Shown here one piece after another: positions 1-13,377 of a DNA stretch of 64,000 nucleotides (position 1 is its first letter; every line of letters starts with the position of its first letter). The notes beneath the pieces were generated by a model. That model saw only the letters and a list, made by a program, of their open reading frames with translations. It had not been told where the DNA came from and did no database searches. The translations under genes and the position numbers were made by a program. The stretch is from Galaxea fascicularis (Eukaryota; Cnidaria; Anthozoa; Scleractinia; Euphylliidae): the NCBI GenBank assembly GCA_948470475.1, contig OX419342.1, positions 752,201 to 816,200 on the forward strand. The letters run 5' to 3'.

Positions 1-92
1 TCACTGGCTAAGTCACCTTCAGGCTTAGTTCTTTGATACTGTTTGTCAGTTGCCCACTTTAATCTCATTTTCCATTTTTGTTTAAGTCCTAG

Positions 93-403
93 GTACCTTG
101 CCTTACATTGGAAACTTTGTACACATTGGAGGCTTCGTGTTTGGTGTGCTGGCGTCGTTAGCTTTTCTTCCCCTCATGAATTTCCGCTACAGGAACTTAA
201 CAGTAACTACGTTTTGCAGAAGAATTTTTCTCTCGATTCTTGTCATCTTGTTCACCATTGCGACCATTGCGTTTTTCATGGTGAAGGACTCCCAGTTCTG
301 TGGGTGGTGCAAGTATATCGACTGTGTGCCTTACACGGCGAATTTCTGCCCAGGCATGGATTCAGATGGCTACTCAGACAATATTGACAAAAGGAACACG
401 TAG
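93..403 (+). CDS. RHBDF: Inactive rhomboid protein (iRhom), last coding exon; gene continues off the left edge
   Basis: This is the C-terminal part of a polytopic rhomboid-family membrane protein of the ER/Golgi. iRhoms are proteolytically dead and escort ADAM17-type proteases and EGF-family ligands. The exon follows an acceptor AG at 91-92 and is open to the TAG at 401-403. It encodes a TLPYIGNFVHIGGFVFGVL helix, a basic loop, a second hydrophobic segment (about IFLSILVILFTIATIAFFMV) and a Cys-rich tail with C-x-W-C and C-V-P-Y-T...F-C spacing. Vertebrate RHBDF1/2 end in the same way (W-C...C-I-P-F-T...F-C after the last helix), which favours iRhom over active rhomboids. The upstream catalytic region is not visible, so inactivity is inferred from the tail. 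Which paralogue it is (RHBDF1 or RHBDF2) cannot be told. Confidence 0.8.
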
Positions 404-2150
404 CGTAAATTAGGCTAAATTATTACTTGTAGTTGTATAAAACCTGATGGCCGAGTGTCACGGTAAAGACTTTCAAACGGAGTCAGCTAGTGTCACCATT
501 GTGTTTCGTATGGCGTAAAGGTTGCTGTGGCCGTGAAGCAAGACTTCTTGACGTTTTCGTTGTGCTGCCTTTGATACCATGTGTCATTGCCAATTTGAGC
601 TACTTGCTGCCTCAGCTTACCTTATAACACTGGAACGTTTAACCGTGCCACAAGAATTCAAAAGGAAATTGGCGCTTGTTTATTTCTTAGAAATTATTTC
701 AAAAAGTCTAAAGCAAAAAATAAGTCTGTGAACATTTTTTGCAATGCCATGGCACACCTCCAAAATCGTAAGGGGAGGTTTCTAGATCACGTTTCAAGGA
801 AAATAAAACGGTCCTTTCACAATTCACGAAAAACAAAGACAACAAAAAATCACGGTTCACGGCTAATTATTAAACCTTTATTTCTTGTTTCACGGAAATA
901 TGATTTTACAAAATCACGCGGCTTCACGGCTAATGTTTCGGCTACTATGGAAATCACGATTAACAAGGATAAAATTGCCTACCCAAGTAACAGTGAGTCA
1001 GTTTGTCAGGGACTTTAATTGGTTGAATGCTCATCCAATAAGACTGTGTCGCTTATAAAGAAACTCAAAAGCAAGTTCTTTGTAATGCAAGACGCATAAC
1101 AATGAAATCAATAACCGTAACATATGCAAAAGAAAAATGATGATTTTAAACTAACTTAGATTCTTGTGGGACATTGATCCAATTTACTTTTATCCGGGAG
1201 GTTTAGTCACCCGTACGGGAGACCGGGAGATTCACTCTTTACTCGGGTGACTCCCTGATAATCTAGGAAAGTTGGCATAAATGTAAAGGAGAGGGATTAG
1301 GAAGTAGTCAGTTGTACACTTCTTTCCAACAGTTTGTATGAATAAAGAAACCGCTCGCTACGTTGTGTACAGCTATTCATGCTTGCAAACACGTATAATT
1401 GGTCGAGGGGAATGGCTACCTCAAACCAACATTACTCCCTGCTGAGGTTCTCCAGCCTGGATAAAGTTTCAGCCACCACTGCTCAATACAGCCCTCATGC
1501 TTAGGGCGTCCTTTCACAGCTTCCGGCTGCTAAGTTCACCTCGTTTTGAAATAACACGGGTAAAGCGGGAAACCACTTTCCTTTTCGTAAACGGTCGTTG
1601 CCATTTTTAAGACACTTAGAACATTTTTCAGCTGATAGAGAAAATCTTATTAAAAAAAAAAAAAGAAATTTGCAACTCAGAATTGAACCACTACGCTACC
1701 CCGATGATCAACCACAGGCTCCCCCCCCCAAAAAAAATCATAACTGATACATCTATAACAGGTCACCCTGGGCCTATCCCGAAACGTCGCCCTTTTAAGA
1801 CGATTTGAAAAGTTACAAATTGCCTTATTATAACTCAATCCATAGCTCATAAGATTACACCTGCCTCACAAAAGGCTTGGTTACCAATGTTGGCATCGAC
1901 CGTTAATAATGGCAACGACCATTTACGAAAGGGAAGTAGGCCGCGGGTGCCGCGTCACGCTACCGGCTCGCTGCCAGACAGATCAAATTACACTTGAACA
2001 CTTCTGTGACGGAGAGGAGCTCGCCGCGTGTTTCAATTCAATGGTCTTTGCTTTCTTCAGTCCTTGAAATTTTCCTCTCACTCCTACGATTCCCTTTCAA
2101 TTTAGAAGAAGAAACCAGAATGTTTCATTTCAGTTTCACTTCGGTTTTAT
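404..2150. other. iRhom 3' UTR and intergenic DNA
   Basis: No convincing gene is seen. The iRhom 3' UTR must begin here; an AATAAA-like signal lies near 800. From about 790 to 960 the sequence repeats short TTCACGG words, which looks like a degenerate simple repeat. A foldback element occupies about 1564-1950. Confidence 0.6.
1564..1950. repeat. Foldback element with about 35-bp inverted arms
   Basis: The segment around 1576-1612 (CTTTCCTTTTCGTAAACGGT followed by CGTTGCCATT) recurs in reverse complement around 1905-1940 with a few mismatches. This gives a roughly 390-bp inverted-repeat unit typical of a MITE or foldback transposon. The interior includes A-rich and C-rich runs and no transposase ORF. 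Exact ends and target duplications were not resolved. Confidence 0.45.
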
Positions 2151-5100
2151 ATGAAAAGTGAGAAGTTTTTGACTGAAGAGCAAACTGCCAAATTTTACGA
2201 CTGCAAAATGAGACGAACACTTTATCGATCACCAAAAGCTTACAGATGCAAAACTGATCTCGATCGTGGTAAGTTTGGTTTTCCTTTCTTATGACCTAAC
2301 AAAACTTGAAAGTAAAGTGTTACCTTTCAGAAGCAAAGGAACTAGCAGATGCGGGGAACGTTAACAGCGTAAACTGTAAACTGTTTACTTTGTAAACCGC
2401 GTGTTACTTGTAGAGGTCTCGAGGGATCAATGTCGAAACGATTTTATAGAGGCCATACATTAACAACTCAGTCCTTGATAAAATCAGAATCATGTGGGAT
2501 AGCATGGCAACTGAAGCAGTTAATCTTATATACCTTAAGCTGTAATTATGTGTGCGTGGCTAGACTATACGTTAGAGGACAACGCTTCGTCTACTGAATT
2601 TGCTTGAAAAATCTCATGGGGGCAACGGAGATTTCATCTTCCGGAACTCACAAGAAATCTCAAACGGCGGCTTTGCGGTACTGTTGTTCTGATGAAGGCT
2701 CGAAACATCCCGTGCAGTAGTTAACTTCGTTTCCAGTTTATTGAACACTCGAGCATTTAGTAAGAGTCGATACTAACAATCACAAGGGAGCCAGAGTGTG
2801 GCATCAAGTGACGTCAGACGGAGGGGGAGGGGCAGGGGAGGAACTTTTGCTGAGCATAGATGTAAAACAAACCACTGTGCTTCTTGTTTTGGTTTAGGTC
2901 TTAGTTTCTGTTAGAGATCACTGTCGTTATTCGCTTCAGTAACGCAATTACAATCTGTCTGTTCTCTAAAACAGTATCTTTCCGTAAGCTGAGTTCTTAC
3001 TCAGGGCTTCTCGTGGCTGAACGCTCGAGTTACCTCTTCTTTCAGCAAAGACTGTGCAGACAATGAGGGGCAGAACGGTAAACAAGGAGATGTCGGTGGA
3101 TGCTATTGAGAGTGCAATCAATGACCACTCGATCTGTGAGGAGACAAAACAAACTAAAGGTAAGATGATAGAAAGCCAAAAGCGCTGTTTTCCTGGGGAA
3201 GAGTTTACTTAACTGGGAATGTTCGCTCAAAGATGTAAGGAAACTCAGAAATTTGAATACCAAAAATTAAGCGGCTCTTAAAGGAAATAATCAACTTTCC
3301 GCGTTATTCGAGGCTCTATACTCCAGTAGAATGTAGAAGGGTAAACTAACTAGTGCAGAAGAAGCAGAAGACTCATACGATTGGAGTTTATAAACTATAC
3401 ACATCTGCCACTGTCACTTAATACTCATCATCATATTATTTGTTCATACACGATAAACGTAAAAGTAAAATTCTTGTGGGGTCGTATAAATTACAAAATG
3501 CTCACGAGTTAGCGGCAGTGCTTATGGTTCATTAGTGCTGACCCATTACATAGTTTGTATCGAACAGTAATGGTCTCCTGTTTGCCGCACCTTGCGGGCT
3601 CCTTGTTGCAAGTAAATTCAGCTCTTCACAAGCCCCAACCACATTGAGAGCCTCAAACACACCACACTGTATTTTGAAGAACGCGTGAAGGTTTAGTGTT
3701 TATACGTCACTCATGATGAAAACAACCACGACGTCGACGGCGATGATGATGTTTGAGTTGAATTCGATTTCATGAGCACTTTTTGACAAAGTCGCTTTTT
3801 GAAAAACTCGTCAGTCGCCTTCTGATGAAAGCAAGTAGAACAATGACGATTTACGTGCGATGACTACAAAACTAAGACGAGTTGATGCATTATTGGGTGT
3901 AACATCTGCAATCTACAGTACATAGGCAAGAGCGAAACAGCGTTCAATCTTCGCTTAACTGACGACCACAGAAATCACATCAAAAAGGGAATCAGCAGGT
4001 GTGAACTTACGGAACACTTTCTACATAATAAACGAACACATAACTTCGAAAATAACGTGATCATTACAATAATAGAACAGATTAGGAAAGATGATACAAG
4101 CAATGAACAGAAAATCCAGGGGCACAAAACGAATCTGTTCCTCACTTTATCTGTTCCCCCGAGGTATTGTGCTGGCTGGCAAAATATCAGTTATTTCCCG
4201 GGGTTGTTTATGAAATTTCTTTCTGATGATGGTTTCGGTTGGTAATTACTGAAGTGTGGTAGCAGTGTGAGTGTTGCTGGCTGGCGAAATGTGGATTGTT
4301 GTGAGGAATTTTTTGTCTCCTCCCCCCCCCCCCCCCCCCCCACACACACACTGAAGGCTTGATTTGATACCTTTGTCACGCGCATTTTGGCTTACGACAT
4401 ATAAAATTGTCTTTTTTGTTGTTGTGCAGGGTGCTCAATTTGCACCTGGCTGGGAAACCAACCAATTTTATCTAGCTGGCTGGGAAATATCTTGTGTGTC
4501 TTGCTGGCAAAAAGGAACAGATATTTTTTTCCCAGCAATATTAAAAAAGACCTGAAAATGCCTGAATAACATTTAGTTTTATTAACTGGGGTATAATAAT
4601 ACATTTTTTAACAAATTGGTCGTTTTGTGCCCCTGAAAATCTTCTTAGACACCGGGAGATATTCTGGCAAAAGAAACTGAATTCCATGCAGCCAAATGGA
4701 CTTAACAAACGAATTGGCTAACTATTCAATATAGTTGTAGTGATCTTTACAAAGTTCTGAGTACACAAAATGTTTTTAACATACGTTTTAAAGGTCGCTA
4801 ATTACCGCAAATTCGTAATTGATGTATATACACAATTTTATGAGGCAATATGTATAATTTATGAGATAAGTCGTAGTTGAATCAAAGTACCCGTTAAGAT
4901 ATGAGTCTTCGCTTGTTCTTTTTAGTTTAGAAAATCGCAGTTTGTCAATACTCCCGTGTTACTCTTTCATCCCTCTTTTCATTAATAAAGGACTCATTCC
5001 CAGCACAAAAGATTGTTTACTAAGCAATACACAAGTGAAAACGGTGAACTGCTGATTGAGAAACGATATCACACTTCATTATGATTAGTTTAATATCTTC

Positions 5101-5573
5101 ATGCAAATACATCCACGGTATACTTGTGGTATATTGCCGTTCAAATGGCACGCATTTCTCATGTTTGACACAAAAGCCAGGTAAGGTGCTCTACGCAACT
5201 CTTAAGCAGGTACCGAAACTGGTCAGTTAAGTTGGAAGTGTTTTCCAGTTTTTATTCATCAAGGGCTCACATCAAGCTGTTGACTTAGTATCTTGTACCC
5301 TTGTAGGGAACGCACCAACTTTCCTCTCTGTCGGTCCACCTGGATCTCAGATATCTCAAAAGGTAAGCTGGCATTTTCTTGAGTTTTCTGCCTCATCCTC
5401 CCCTCAGCTGTTATTTTAGGCACACAAGGACAATCTTGCATAAACGGAAACCTGTGACGATTATGATGTATACATATTTTCTTTCGGTAACTGGTTCATT
5501 TAACTTTCTTCTTTTACGGTAGGAGATAGAGAACTACTGTGACAAGGCTTTTATTTTTATATTGCACATTTGA
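2151..5573 (+). CDS. Possible small spliced gene of unknown function (four candidate exons)
   Basis: I do not recognise this protein. Exon A 2151-2268 (ATG start, donor GTAAGT), exon B 3046-3159 (acceptor TTCTTTCAG, donor GTAAGA) and exon C 5307-5362 (acceptor TTGTAG, donor GTAAGC) join in one open frame with matching phases 1, 1 and 0. A possible last exon 5523-5573 follows a pyrimidine tract and ends in TGA. The product would be about 112 residues: a basic, charged N-terminus (FYDCKMRRTLYRSP) and a hydrophilic middle with no membrane segment. Support comes only from splice signals and phase agreement. A short upstream ATG at 2120 is out of frame. The terminal exon is the weakest part, and the gene could continue differently. 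A retroelement remnant sits in the B-C intron. Confidence 0.3.
3886..4130 (+). pseudogene. Degraded GIY-YIG endonuclease fragment of a Penelope-like retroelement
   Basis: A continuous frame from 3886 reads CIIGCNICNLQYIGKSET, then FNLRLTDDHRNHIKKG, then HNFENNVIITIIEQI. The pattern C-x2-C-x-x-Q-Y-I-G-K-[ST]-E-T, an R-L-x-x-H-R-x-H stretch and a later H-F-x...H-N-F segment is what I expect of the GIY-YIG endonuclease carried C-terminally by Penelope-like reverse transcriptases. No reverse transcriptase core is seen upstream in this frame, where a stop occurs at 3883, so this is a truncated relic. Downstream it runs into a repeat containing several GCTGGCTGG words (about 4150-4560). Confidence 0.55.
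4150..4640. repeat. Degenerate GCTGGCTGG-rich repeat with C-run and CA microsatellite
   Basis: The words GCTGGCTGGCAAAATATC, GCTGGCTGGCGAAATG, CTGGCTGGGAAA and AGCTGGCTGGGAAATATC recur between 4168 and 4490, so this is a degenerate internal repeat. A pure C run of about 19 bases followed by (CA)n lies at about 4324-4351. The segment directly follows the GIY-YIG relic and may be the 3' part of the same element. Confidence 0.5.
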
Positions 5574-8500
5574 AACTTTGAAATCCTGGGAATCTTCGAA
5601 GTAGCTGCAAAATAATTATCTTTTTTCCCTCTATTATTGCTTTCCAAGGCAGTCTCTATTCCACACATAAAAGTCCGCAGAACTACTACAGTGACAAGCA
5701 ATAATTTATTTCACTAAGTTTTGCTTTCGACTCCAATTTTTTTCCCAGTAGTCTGTTAAGTGTACGTTCAGTTTTGAGTCAATTGTGTTAGAGGTTTCCG
5801 AGTTAAAGGCTGAAACTAGTGTAAAGAAGTCTTTTGGCTTTTTGGTTAACTTAGAAGTTTATGTCTTGTTGATGACTGTAATTAGATATTGGTGTCAGAA
5901 AGCTCAGCTCGGCGTGGCTCAAATCACAGCTTCTTACTAAAATAACATGCGTGTTAGCGACTTTAATTTGTTTGATGTTAACTGAGTCAATTCTTCCGTA
6001 TCAACGAGTCCAATATCCATCTCATCCCATACTGGGAACAGGTGAAAATCCGCCGGTTTTGTCTCAATAGTATCACCATTCTATTTGTAAGAAGACAGGT
6101 AAGCCGCCTTTAAAAAGCGTTTCAGTTTAAAGGCGTCAGAAAAGCTGCACCGCGGAAAAGCGAGGCAGAAAAAGAAACATGCCACCTGAAACACACGAGC
6201 ATGCGCAGTTGAAACCAGCCGGCAGATGGGCTAATCCATTCACACTTGTGTGCACACCGGACAATAAACCACGTGGTGCGAACTCGCGTGCACTGACAAT
6301 TTTTTTTGGTTGAAACTCTTGCTGTTATAACTATCGACACAAGTTAAGCGTGAGAAAAAGTTTACATTTGTTTACGAACTTTGTGCTTATCAAGCAAGTG
6401 GGTTTTTCGTTGGTTTATCTTACATGTTGTATGGAAACTTCTTCCTTGAGATAAACATACCGGAGAAGATTCAGGCTATTGTTTGGATTTGTGTCTCGGC
6501 CTAAAATAAGTGTTTCCCTGGTTTATATAATCTCAGTTGATAATCTCAAATATTACAGTCTTTTCAGTATAGGGACGCAATCACAATTACAGCGAGAAAA
6601 CTCAACATGTTTATCATATAAACCTCAGACTCCGTATCGCACTTGCGTTCGCTATGAAAAAAAAAAAAGGCTCTCCAATCCAATTGAGGCATATTTTTCT
6701 TGATGGCACAAACAAATGGAAAGAAGAAACTTGTGTTTTTATAATTTTGATGTATACATATCGGTGTTATCGGACACTGAAATGATTCATGAAATGCGCG
6801 TAAAATATTCATGATTTTAAAGTCTCTTCCGTTTGATCGCGCTGTAAAATCCATCAAAGAAATTATAAGAATGAAAAGAACAAGAAGTTTCGATTGGATT
6901 GAATAGCCACGAGCGTGTTGTCTGTTACTTGTGCCCCTTTGTTTGTATTCTTGAGCGATACAATTACCGAGGCACCAATGAACGAAAGGCGGCAACAATA
7001 CTCTTTCATTGCGTTCAAAACATGTGTACAGCAGGTCCCGTGCACTGCTGGTGAACCACGCGCGCGTTCGGTTCCATTATCGTAATTAGCACAATTTTCA
7101 TGATTATCTCCATAAGAGCTGAGCGGCCTTTTCTCCTGGAGGCGGTTTGTCTTTGTTAGACTCCCAAGTTATCGATGTCTTTACTCCACGAAGCAAAAAC
7201 TGAAGTATCCGAAGATGATAAATTTGTTTTGATCTTTTTCGCATGTTTTCCTTCTCCCTGAATTAGCTTTCTCGAATAAAAACGGAAAGACCCACCATTT
7301 CCGTTTTTTTCTGCTTTGGCGCTTAGCTTCTTCTTCCTTTTTTCTTACAGTTAAACTTCGCCAGAATAAGTTCTAAACATCTTGAAGAAATTGCGCCAAA
7401 GTGTTTATTCTGTTTGAATTTGGCCATTTCGCTTTCATGATGTCTTGTTAAAAATAACCATTGTACGATCTGTTTCTGTCTAGATCCTTTGTAGCTGCTA
7501 AATGTGTAGCTGGCTCTAAGAAATGCAACTTGAATCTCCTTTTCTTTGAATTCGTTACATTATATCAATCGGACTACACGCTCCCAAACTGGAGATTAAT
7601 TTTTGATGCCATTTTATTGGTGTTTATGTCAGCCCGTAGACTATTTAGCCTTCAACTGCCCCTTGGTATTTACCGCTCATGTTGTGTACGGCCGTCCTTT
7701 TTTCCCGACGTCTATCTAAAAGTGATCGCGCATGTCGAAGATCCAAATTTTTCTGTTTCTACAATCCTCGGTTATTTGATACCAACAGAGAATTGACTAT
7801 CTGTAAATCGGAGCAGGTTTATTGTTTTTATCGGTCAATGCTTTGAAATCGTTACAGGGTCCGCACTAAAGGTTGTAATTATCTCTTCGCAATGGCTTAA
7901 CAAAGAAAAGAAATTGTTTCTTATGACAATCTTTAGGCATCGTGGTAGCTAAAGCTAAACAAGTGTTTTTGTAACGCCACAGGAGTCCAAAGCACCTTTG
8001 GCTGTCTTTGTTCGCTTTTAAGAATTCGTTCTGAGCATAGTGAATCAAACCACTTCATGGCGACTCGTCCATGATTATGGCACGTGGCTGAGTTTACCAG
8101 AGAAGAGCCTCTGTTATCATATAGATTATCAACACCCACAAACGGTTTTTTTTCAGTCCGGTAAAGGTGTTTAAAGATTTCCGCAGAGACTCATGATTTT
8201 CACTTTGCTCCCCTTTGTTAGGAGGATGCGCTGTAATGAAAACAAAATCAACATACGAATTAATTTCAACCGCAATACTGATCGGCATATTTAGAATTTA
8301 GCGAGAAATAAATTCCGTAAACACTCTTAAACTTCGAAATTTAGTGGCGATCAAACTGCTAGCAATCCTAAAGCATTGCATAGCACCGGCCAACTTTAAA
8401 CAGCTTCGGTAATTACTTTAATTATCAATTTTGATTCCGTCTTTCCCCTGAGATTCTTTTGCGATGGAAATATTGTCTGTAACCATAAGTTGTGATATTG

Positions 8501-11500
8501 ATGAAAGGCCGTTTTAGCCAGTGACAACTGGGAGAGATCTCAATTGTATTTGACAATCTAAACCAATAAACACCTTAATTTGGTTGATGAAAATAATTAC
8601 GACTGTCAATTAGACTACAAGGAAAAACCATTTCTCACAGCTCCCCCGTGCACCTGCGGCATTTGCAAGTGAAATAAGGTTTGTACAATGGCCCCGTTCA
8701 ATTAGATATTGTTGGCCAGTCCTATCACGACCACCTCCTCTAAACCCTCCACAATAGATGTAGCGGCTTGTTTCAAGGGAAAGTAAACGCAAAATTCCCT
8801 TGAATGAATCGTGCGTTCATTTACATGTTTCCTGCGAGTCTCAGTGAGGGAAAGTGGATTGTCGCAATTGCCAAGCTTCACTGTGTGCAAGGAAAGGAGT
8901 TGTGAAAGGTTTTGTAATTTCCGGAATAGCTCGGCCCTTGCAAAGAAGGCCCGCTGGAACCTCCACTCTACTGCTTCTTCAAAGGTGTGTTCTTGTTTTT
9001 GTGGTTGAGGGCGTATTTTGTAGAGAGATGTAGAGATATTTGAACTTAGCTAAATGACGGGAAAGTGTGCAGAAATCGCGGTTTGAACCTGAAAACCATC
9101 GGCTTGTTTTTCGTTAAATGAATGTAATTCGAATTTATGTGAGCCATCATGAATCATTTATTGCATTTAGCAATACAACGTAAACCATGGCGTTCGACAT
9201 TTCCCTGATCACATGCAGCTGCCTGTTGAATCATACCTTCGTTTTGCTGGGCTGAGAGTCTCACAAGACTTTTCCGCATCTTTCATAATCCTCCTTTTTT
9301 AATACAACAAACGCACTCCGGAATAGTTAACGTTTAAGTCAAATCAAATTAGTGCTATCTCAAGAATTCTTAAAAAATGAAACGTTCTCTGATAATTTGC
9401 AATCAAGAAAATGACATGAAAAACATCGAGAGGAATTCCTTTAGAAAACTGCTCAGATTTGAATAAGTTAGAAATCCACGTTGCAGGGTAACGTAACTTG
9501 CACTAAGTCACCAGGATTATCTGTTCTTGGTCTTTTTCAGTTTTCTGAAAATTCTCTAATCTTCTTCTTCGTTCTCCTTTTTTTTTTTTGCGGCAGTCAA
9601 ACGAGTGAATTAAGTGTTGCAGTTATAGCCACGATTTTAAAGAGACGCTTATTCGATTAGTTATTTGGGAAGAAACGAATTTGTCGTGTGGGTTTCAAAA
9701 CTTGTCCTTTATATTTTCCTCCATGCAGCTTTCACGGTAATAAATGTTTTTCCACGCAGAGGCTGCGTTCCTGTTCAGGCGTTTTCTGTTGTCTTTGGTT
9801 AGTAGTATCACGACAATTCTATATGAGTGTACTGAAGAACCTTATTCTTTAGATGTTAGAGCCGTTCATGTCAACCAAATATGACAAAAAGCAAGCTGGA
9901 ATTATGCCAGTTAAATTGCTCACATCCAAGTCGTTACCACAAAACTGAAGTTTTGGCCGCGCTGTATGTAGCAGTTTGTGTTACGTCTCGTTGACTACTT
10001 GCTCGTGGATCTAGCACCATCTGCCCACAGGCCGGACGCTCGTCATAAAACATAGGCGGCTCCGGTTTTACGCATTGCACGGGGTAAATCTAGTGCAAAG
10101 TGCATCAAATTAGTTTCTTTCAAACTGTAAATCTGTAAAAACTGTAAATTCCGTTGGGGCGTTTTGCTCGTAAAAACAAGCTTTTGCATTTATTAAAAAT
10201 TTCTTCTTGACACATCGCAGCTGCTTGTGATTTGCATTCGTACAAACCGAAACCTTTGAAAAGAAGTGATACCGTACAAAGAATAATGTCATTATTTTAA
10301 GTGGTGACTTTTCTTTTATTATGACATGAAATATACAAATAAACTAACTGCACAAAAAGAGTGTTCACCAAAGTTGCAAGTAAGCTATGTTTCAACGGAG
10401 TTCGTTCATTTTAAACCTCAGTGGGGTGTGCGGGTAAGAATTTTGCGTCGTTAAGTTTTGTCGTCTGTTCTGGGCAGATCGAAGAAGTGTAAAAGTGTTG
10501 CCCGGCACTTGACAATGTAATCAATGTTTGAATGACAAAATTTACTGCACTTTACGTGAAATAAATAGTTTATGGAATGGCAATGTCGCTCTTTTTAACC
10601 CTTGTACTTACAAAGTTTGTTAGGATAACTAGCCTCATGTTTCTTTGGAGCAAATTTTCTTGTAACTGTACCACGTGCGGTAGTTTTGAGACATGAGCGA
10701 CCTCATAGGCAACTCACTTTACTGGGTTTCTTTCTCAAGAATGAAATTGCACATTGAAAATATTGACCACCTGTATAGCAAGTTAGCAAAGGAAGATCTT
10801 TGAGTTTTTTTGTGAATAATCACTGAAGTGTCGCGTGTGTGTTGGACAAAAGATGCTCCAATTCAGTAATCTTATTTTTGTAATCTCTATCATGGTAGCA
10901 AGTGATCCGATGTAGTACATTACTTAATTTACAACGCCCTTAATTTATGAAATTTCTCCGGTCGGGTTGTAATTTAAAGCCGACGTTTTCCGACAAATCA
11001 GGAATACTGTATATATTTTTTTAAAAGGATGTCAATTGGTTTGTTAGCCGCATGGCGATAATTTCAGGCGCCATTTCTTTGCCAAGAATTAAGTCTTTCA
11101 TTGGAAGAACAAGAGTTTGATTGGCGACGTTCGAAATTCCATCGTAACTGCTTGAATCGTCATGCAGGTGCAGAGCTGGGGAGGAAAATTATTTCCTCAA
11201 AATTTGGGCTCAAGCGTTTTCCTTGCTATAACATAACAGAGGATGCGAAACGGCTTTGTTACACCGACGACAGATCCGTACTTAAATTTCCATGACAGGC
11301 TCAGCCACTTTAACTGAATCAGTCTCGCTGACTGCATCAAAGATAAACTGTTTTGCATTCATTCATAAATCCACAATTGGTATCTGCGTTCATTTGAATA
11401 CGCTGAGCTTTTTTCTCCTATTTAAGGTGTTGTATACGGAAGCAATGTGTCATTTGTGAAAAGTGACTTTCAACCCCCATGCAGCACGAGAAAAGCAATT

Positions 11501-13169
11501 CTTTTTTGTTTTCTCCTTACGCGTTATTAATCGTCGAAAGACGGTGTACACGAAGCTACAACATCCGGAGCCAATGTCGCAAATAGACATTCGGCTCCAT
11601 TTGGCTTTTCTTATAGATAAAAATTTCAACAGTTTTGGACTTAAGGGTTTGTTACCTATTTTACGTATAGTATGTAAAAGAAATATTGAAGTTAACCCAG
11701 AGAAAGGAGATGACTAAAAGGCTGGTGTGCTATACACTCAATTAAAATTGACATATAGACTGAAGCAAATCTTGCATTGCAAACTAACCTAATTGAAATA
11801 AAGACCAATAAAAGCATTAAGTGCTCATGTTACCTGAGAGCTCAACAGGATAAAAAGGTGGCTTTTAGTTAGAGCACCGACACAGACAAGTCATAATTAT
11901 TAAACTGACTGCGCGTGGAAACACACAGCCTCTACTCACCTAAACCCTTCGCTCTGTCAGTTTCACCTGTATTCTGCGCTGGTTACAGTTAAGGTTCCCG
12001 CTGAGTTCCTTTGGGGTGAATCATCTTGTGTAAACCGTTGTCTCAAACCTTTTAACTTGGCAACCACATAATCAATAGCAGGTACGTTTGTAGATTCTGT
12101 TGACCTCCAGCTGACTTTTTCACGAAATCCTCGACGCACGAAAAGGCGCTCACTTCTTTTTTTTTATCGAAGTTTCAGAAACTTTCGTGGCGTGTGTTAT
12201 ATAGTTTTTTTTCTCTTAAATGCGTTTGAAAATTGCAGAAACAGAACAAATGGCATTTTCAGTGTGAACTATTAAAAAGTAGACGTACTTCTGAAAAGTG
12301 TTGCTCAACACATTTCAAAGAATGGTCACTCCATTCACAGAATCAAATGTTGAAACAATCCTGTACAGTGTATTAATCCTACCGACCACGGGAAAGCACT
12401 TCATCTAGTTTGAATGATGTGAAATAAAATGTTTTTGAGGGAAAGATTTGACAGGATAACATCACTAACTTTGTCTCCCTTTACTCATTAAACGGCAACC
12501 ACCTTTTCTGGAAAACAAACACCCTTAGAAACTCGGTTCTTTTGTTCGCTTATGAAGAACACCAAAATGTAGATTATCAGGCAAGAAAATACGACAAGTA
12601 GAATTATTTCTAACACGACACTCCTTACATGTTTATCTTGGCTTCTTTGTCATGTAAATTACCTGGAAGTCTGGCTCAAGGTCTGGTGGTGAATTACTTA
12701 CATTTGAATCAAAGCTCATACTGACCCTCTAAACATAAGATAATATGCTGCGATCTTAAGATGGCATTCGTGAATAATAAATAAATTCAGTTCTCTTGAA
12801 GTGCTGTGTACATGCACAGAAAAGTTTATAATGTTATTTAAACGTTTTCATGATGTTGTCTTTACTCTGTTCAAGTGTTGTTAAACTAAACATTAGCCCT
12901 TAATGCATTTATTTGCCTCTATTCACCGGTTAGTTGGACTAAGCAATTGAAATCAAAATTGTCTCGACTTATGCCAACATTGACCAAGTGTGGTGTTTTG
13001 GGGTCAAAGCGGAGTCGCATAAAACGTTCAGCGCGAGTAACTTGTTGAGCCAGTCGTTGGAATGGGGTCAATGCCCCGGGGGTCAATGAGGTGCAGATCC
13101 GAAAATTCAAAAACCTAGCATAGTCAAGTGGACTGGAGACGAGCTACGACTTGTATAATGGTTGAGTAA
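5574..13169. other. Intergenic DNA without a supported gene
   Basis: The open frames here (for example 7461-7796 plus and 6564-6998 minus) are low-complexity, lack domain patterns and have no paired splice sites, so I regard them as chance. No RNA gene or clear repeat unit was recognised. Homopolymer T and A runs are common. Confidence 0.5.
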
Positions 13170-13343
13170 TAGGCCATTTCCGAGTTCATGTCTGCCTCCT
13201 CTTCAAAGCGAGTCTAAGTGTGAAGTTTTTGTTATGAAAATCAGTTTTCATTCATATGTAAAGTAGAACTAATTACCATCACAAAAACTTCGCACTTAGA
13301 CTCACTTTGAAGAGGAGGCAGACATGAACTCGGAAATCGCCTA
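13170..13343. mobile_element. MITE with about 65-bp terminal inverted repeats
   Basis: The left arm begins TAGGCCATTTCCGAGTTCAT and continues through GCCTCCTCTTCAAAGCGAGT. The right arm is its near-perfect reverse complement, ending GAACTCGGAAATCGCCTA. The loop is about 45 bp. There is no coding capacity, so it is a non-autonomous DNA transposon copy. Confidence 0.8.
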
Positions 13344-13360
13344 TTGGGTGGGTTTTTTGA

Positions 13361-13377
13361 GGGGGGGGGGGGGGGGG
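13361..13377. repeat. 17-base G homopolymer
   Basis: An uninterrupted run of 17 G residues lies 17 bp beyond the MITE end and is followed by CCC. Such runs are prone to sequencing error, so its length is uncertain. Confidence 0.9.

Noticed and set aside
6564..6998. 144-codon minus-strand open frame
   Set aside because: Contains T-run-encoded Phe strings and no motif or splice context; probably chance.
7461..7796. 111-codon plus-strand open frame
   Set aside because: No domain pattern, no splice partners, composition like surrounding noncoding DNA.
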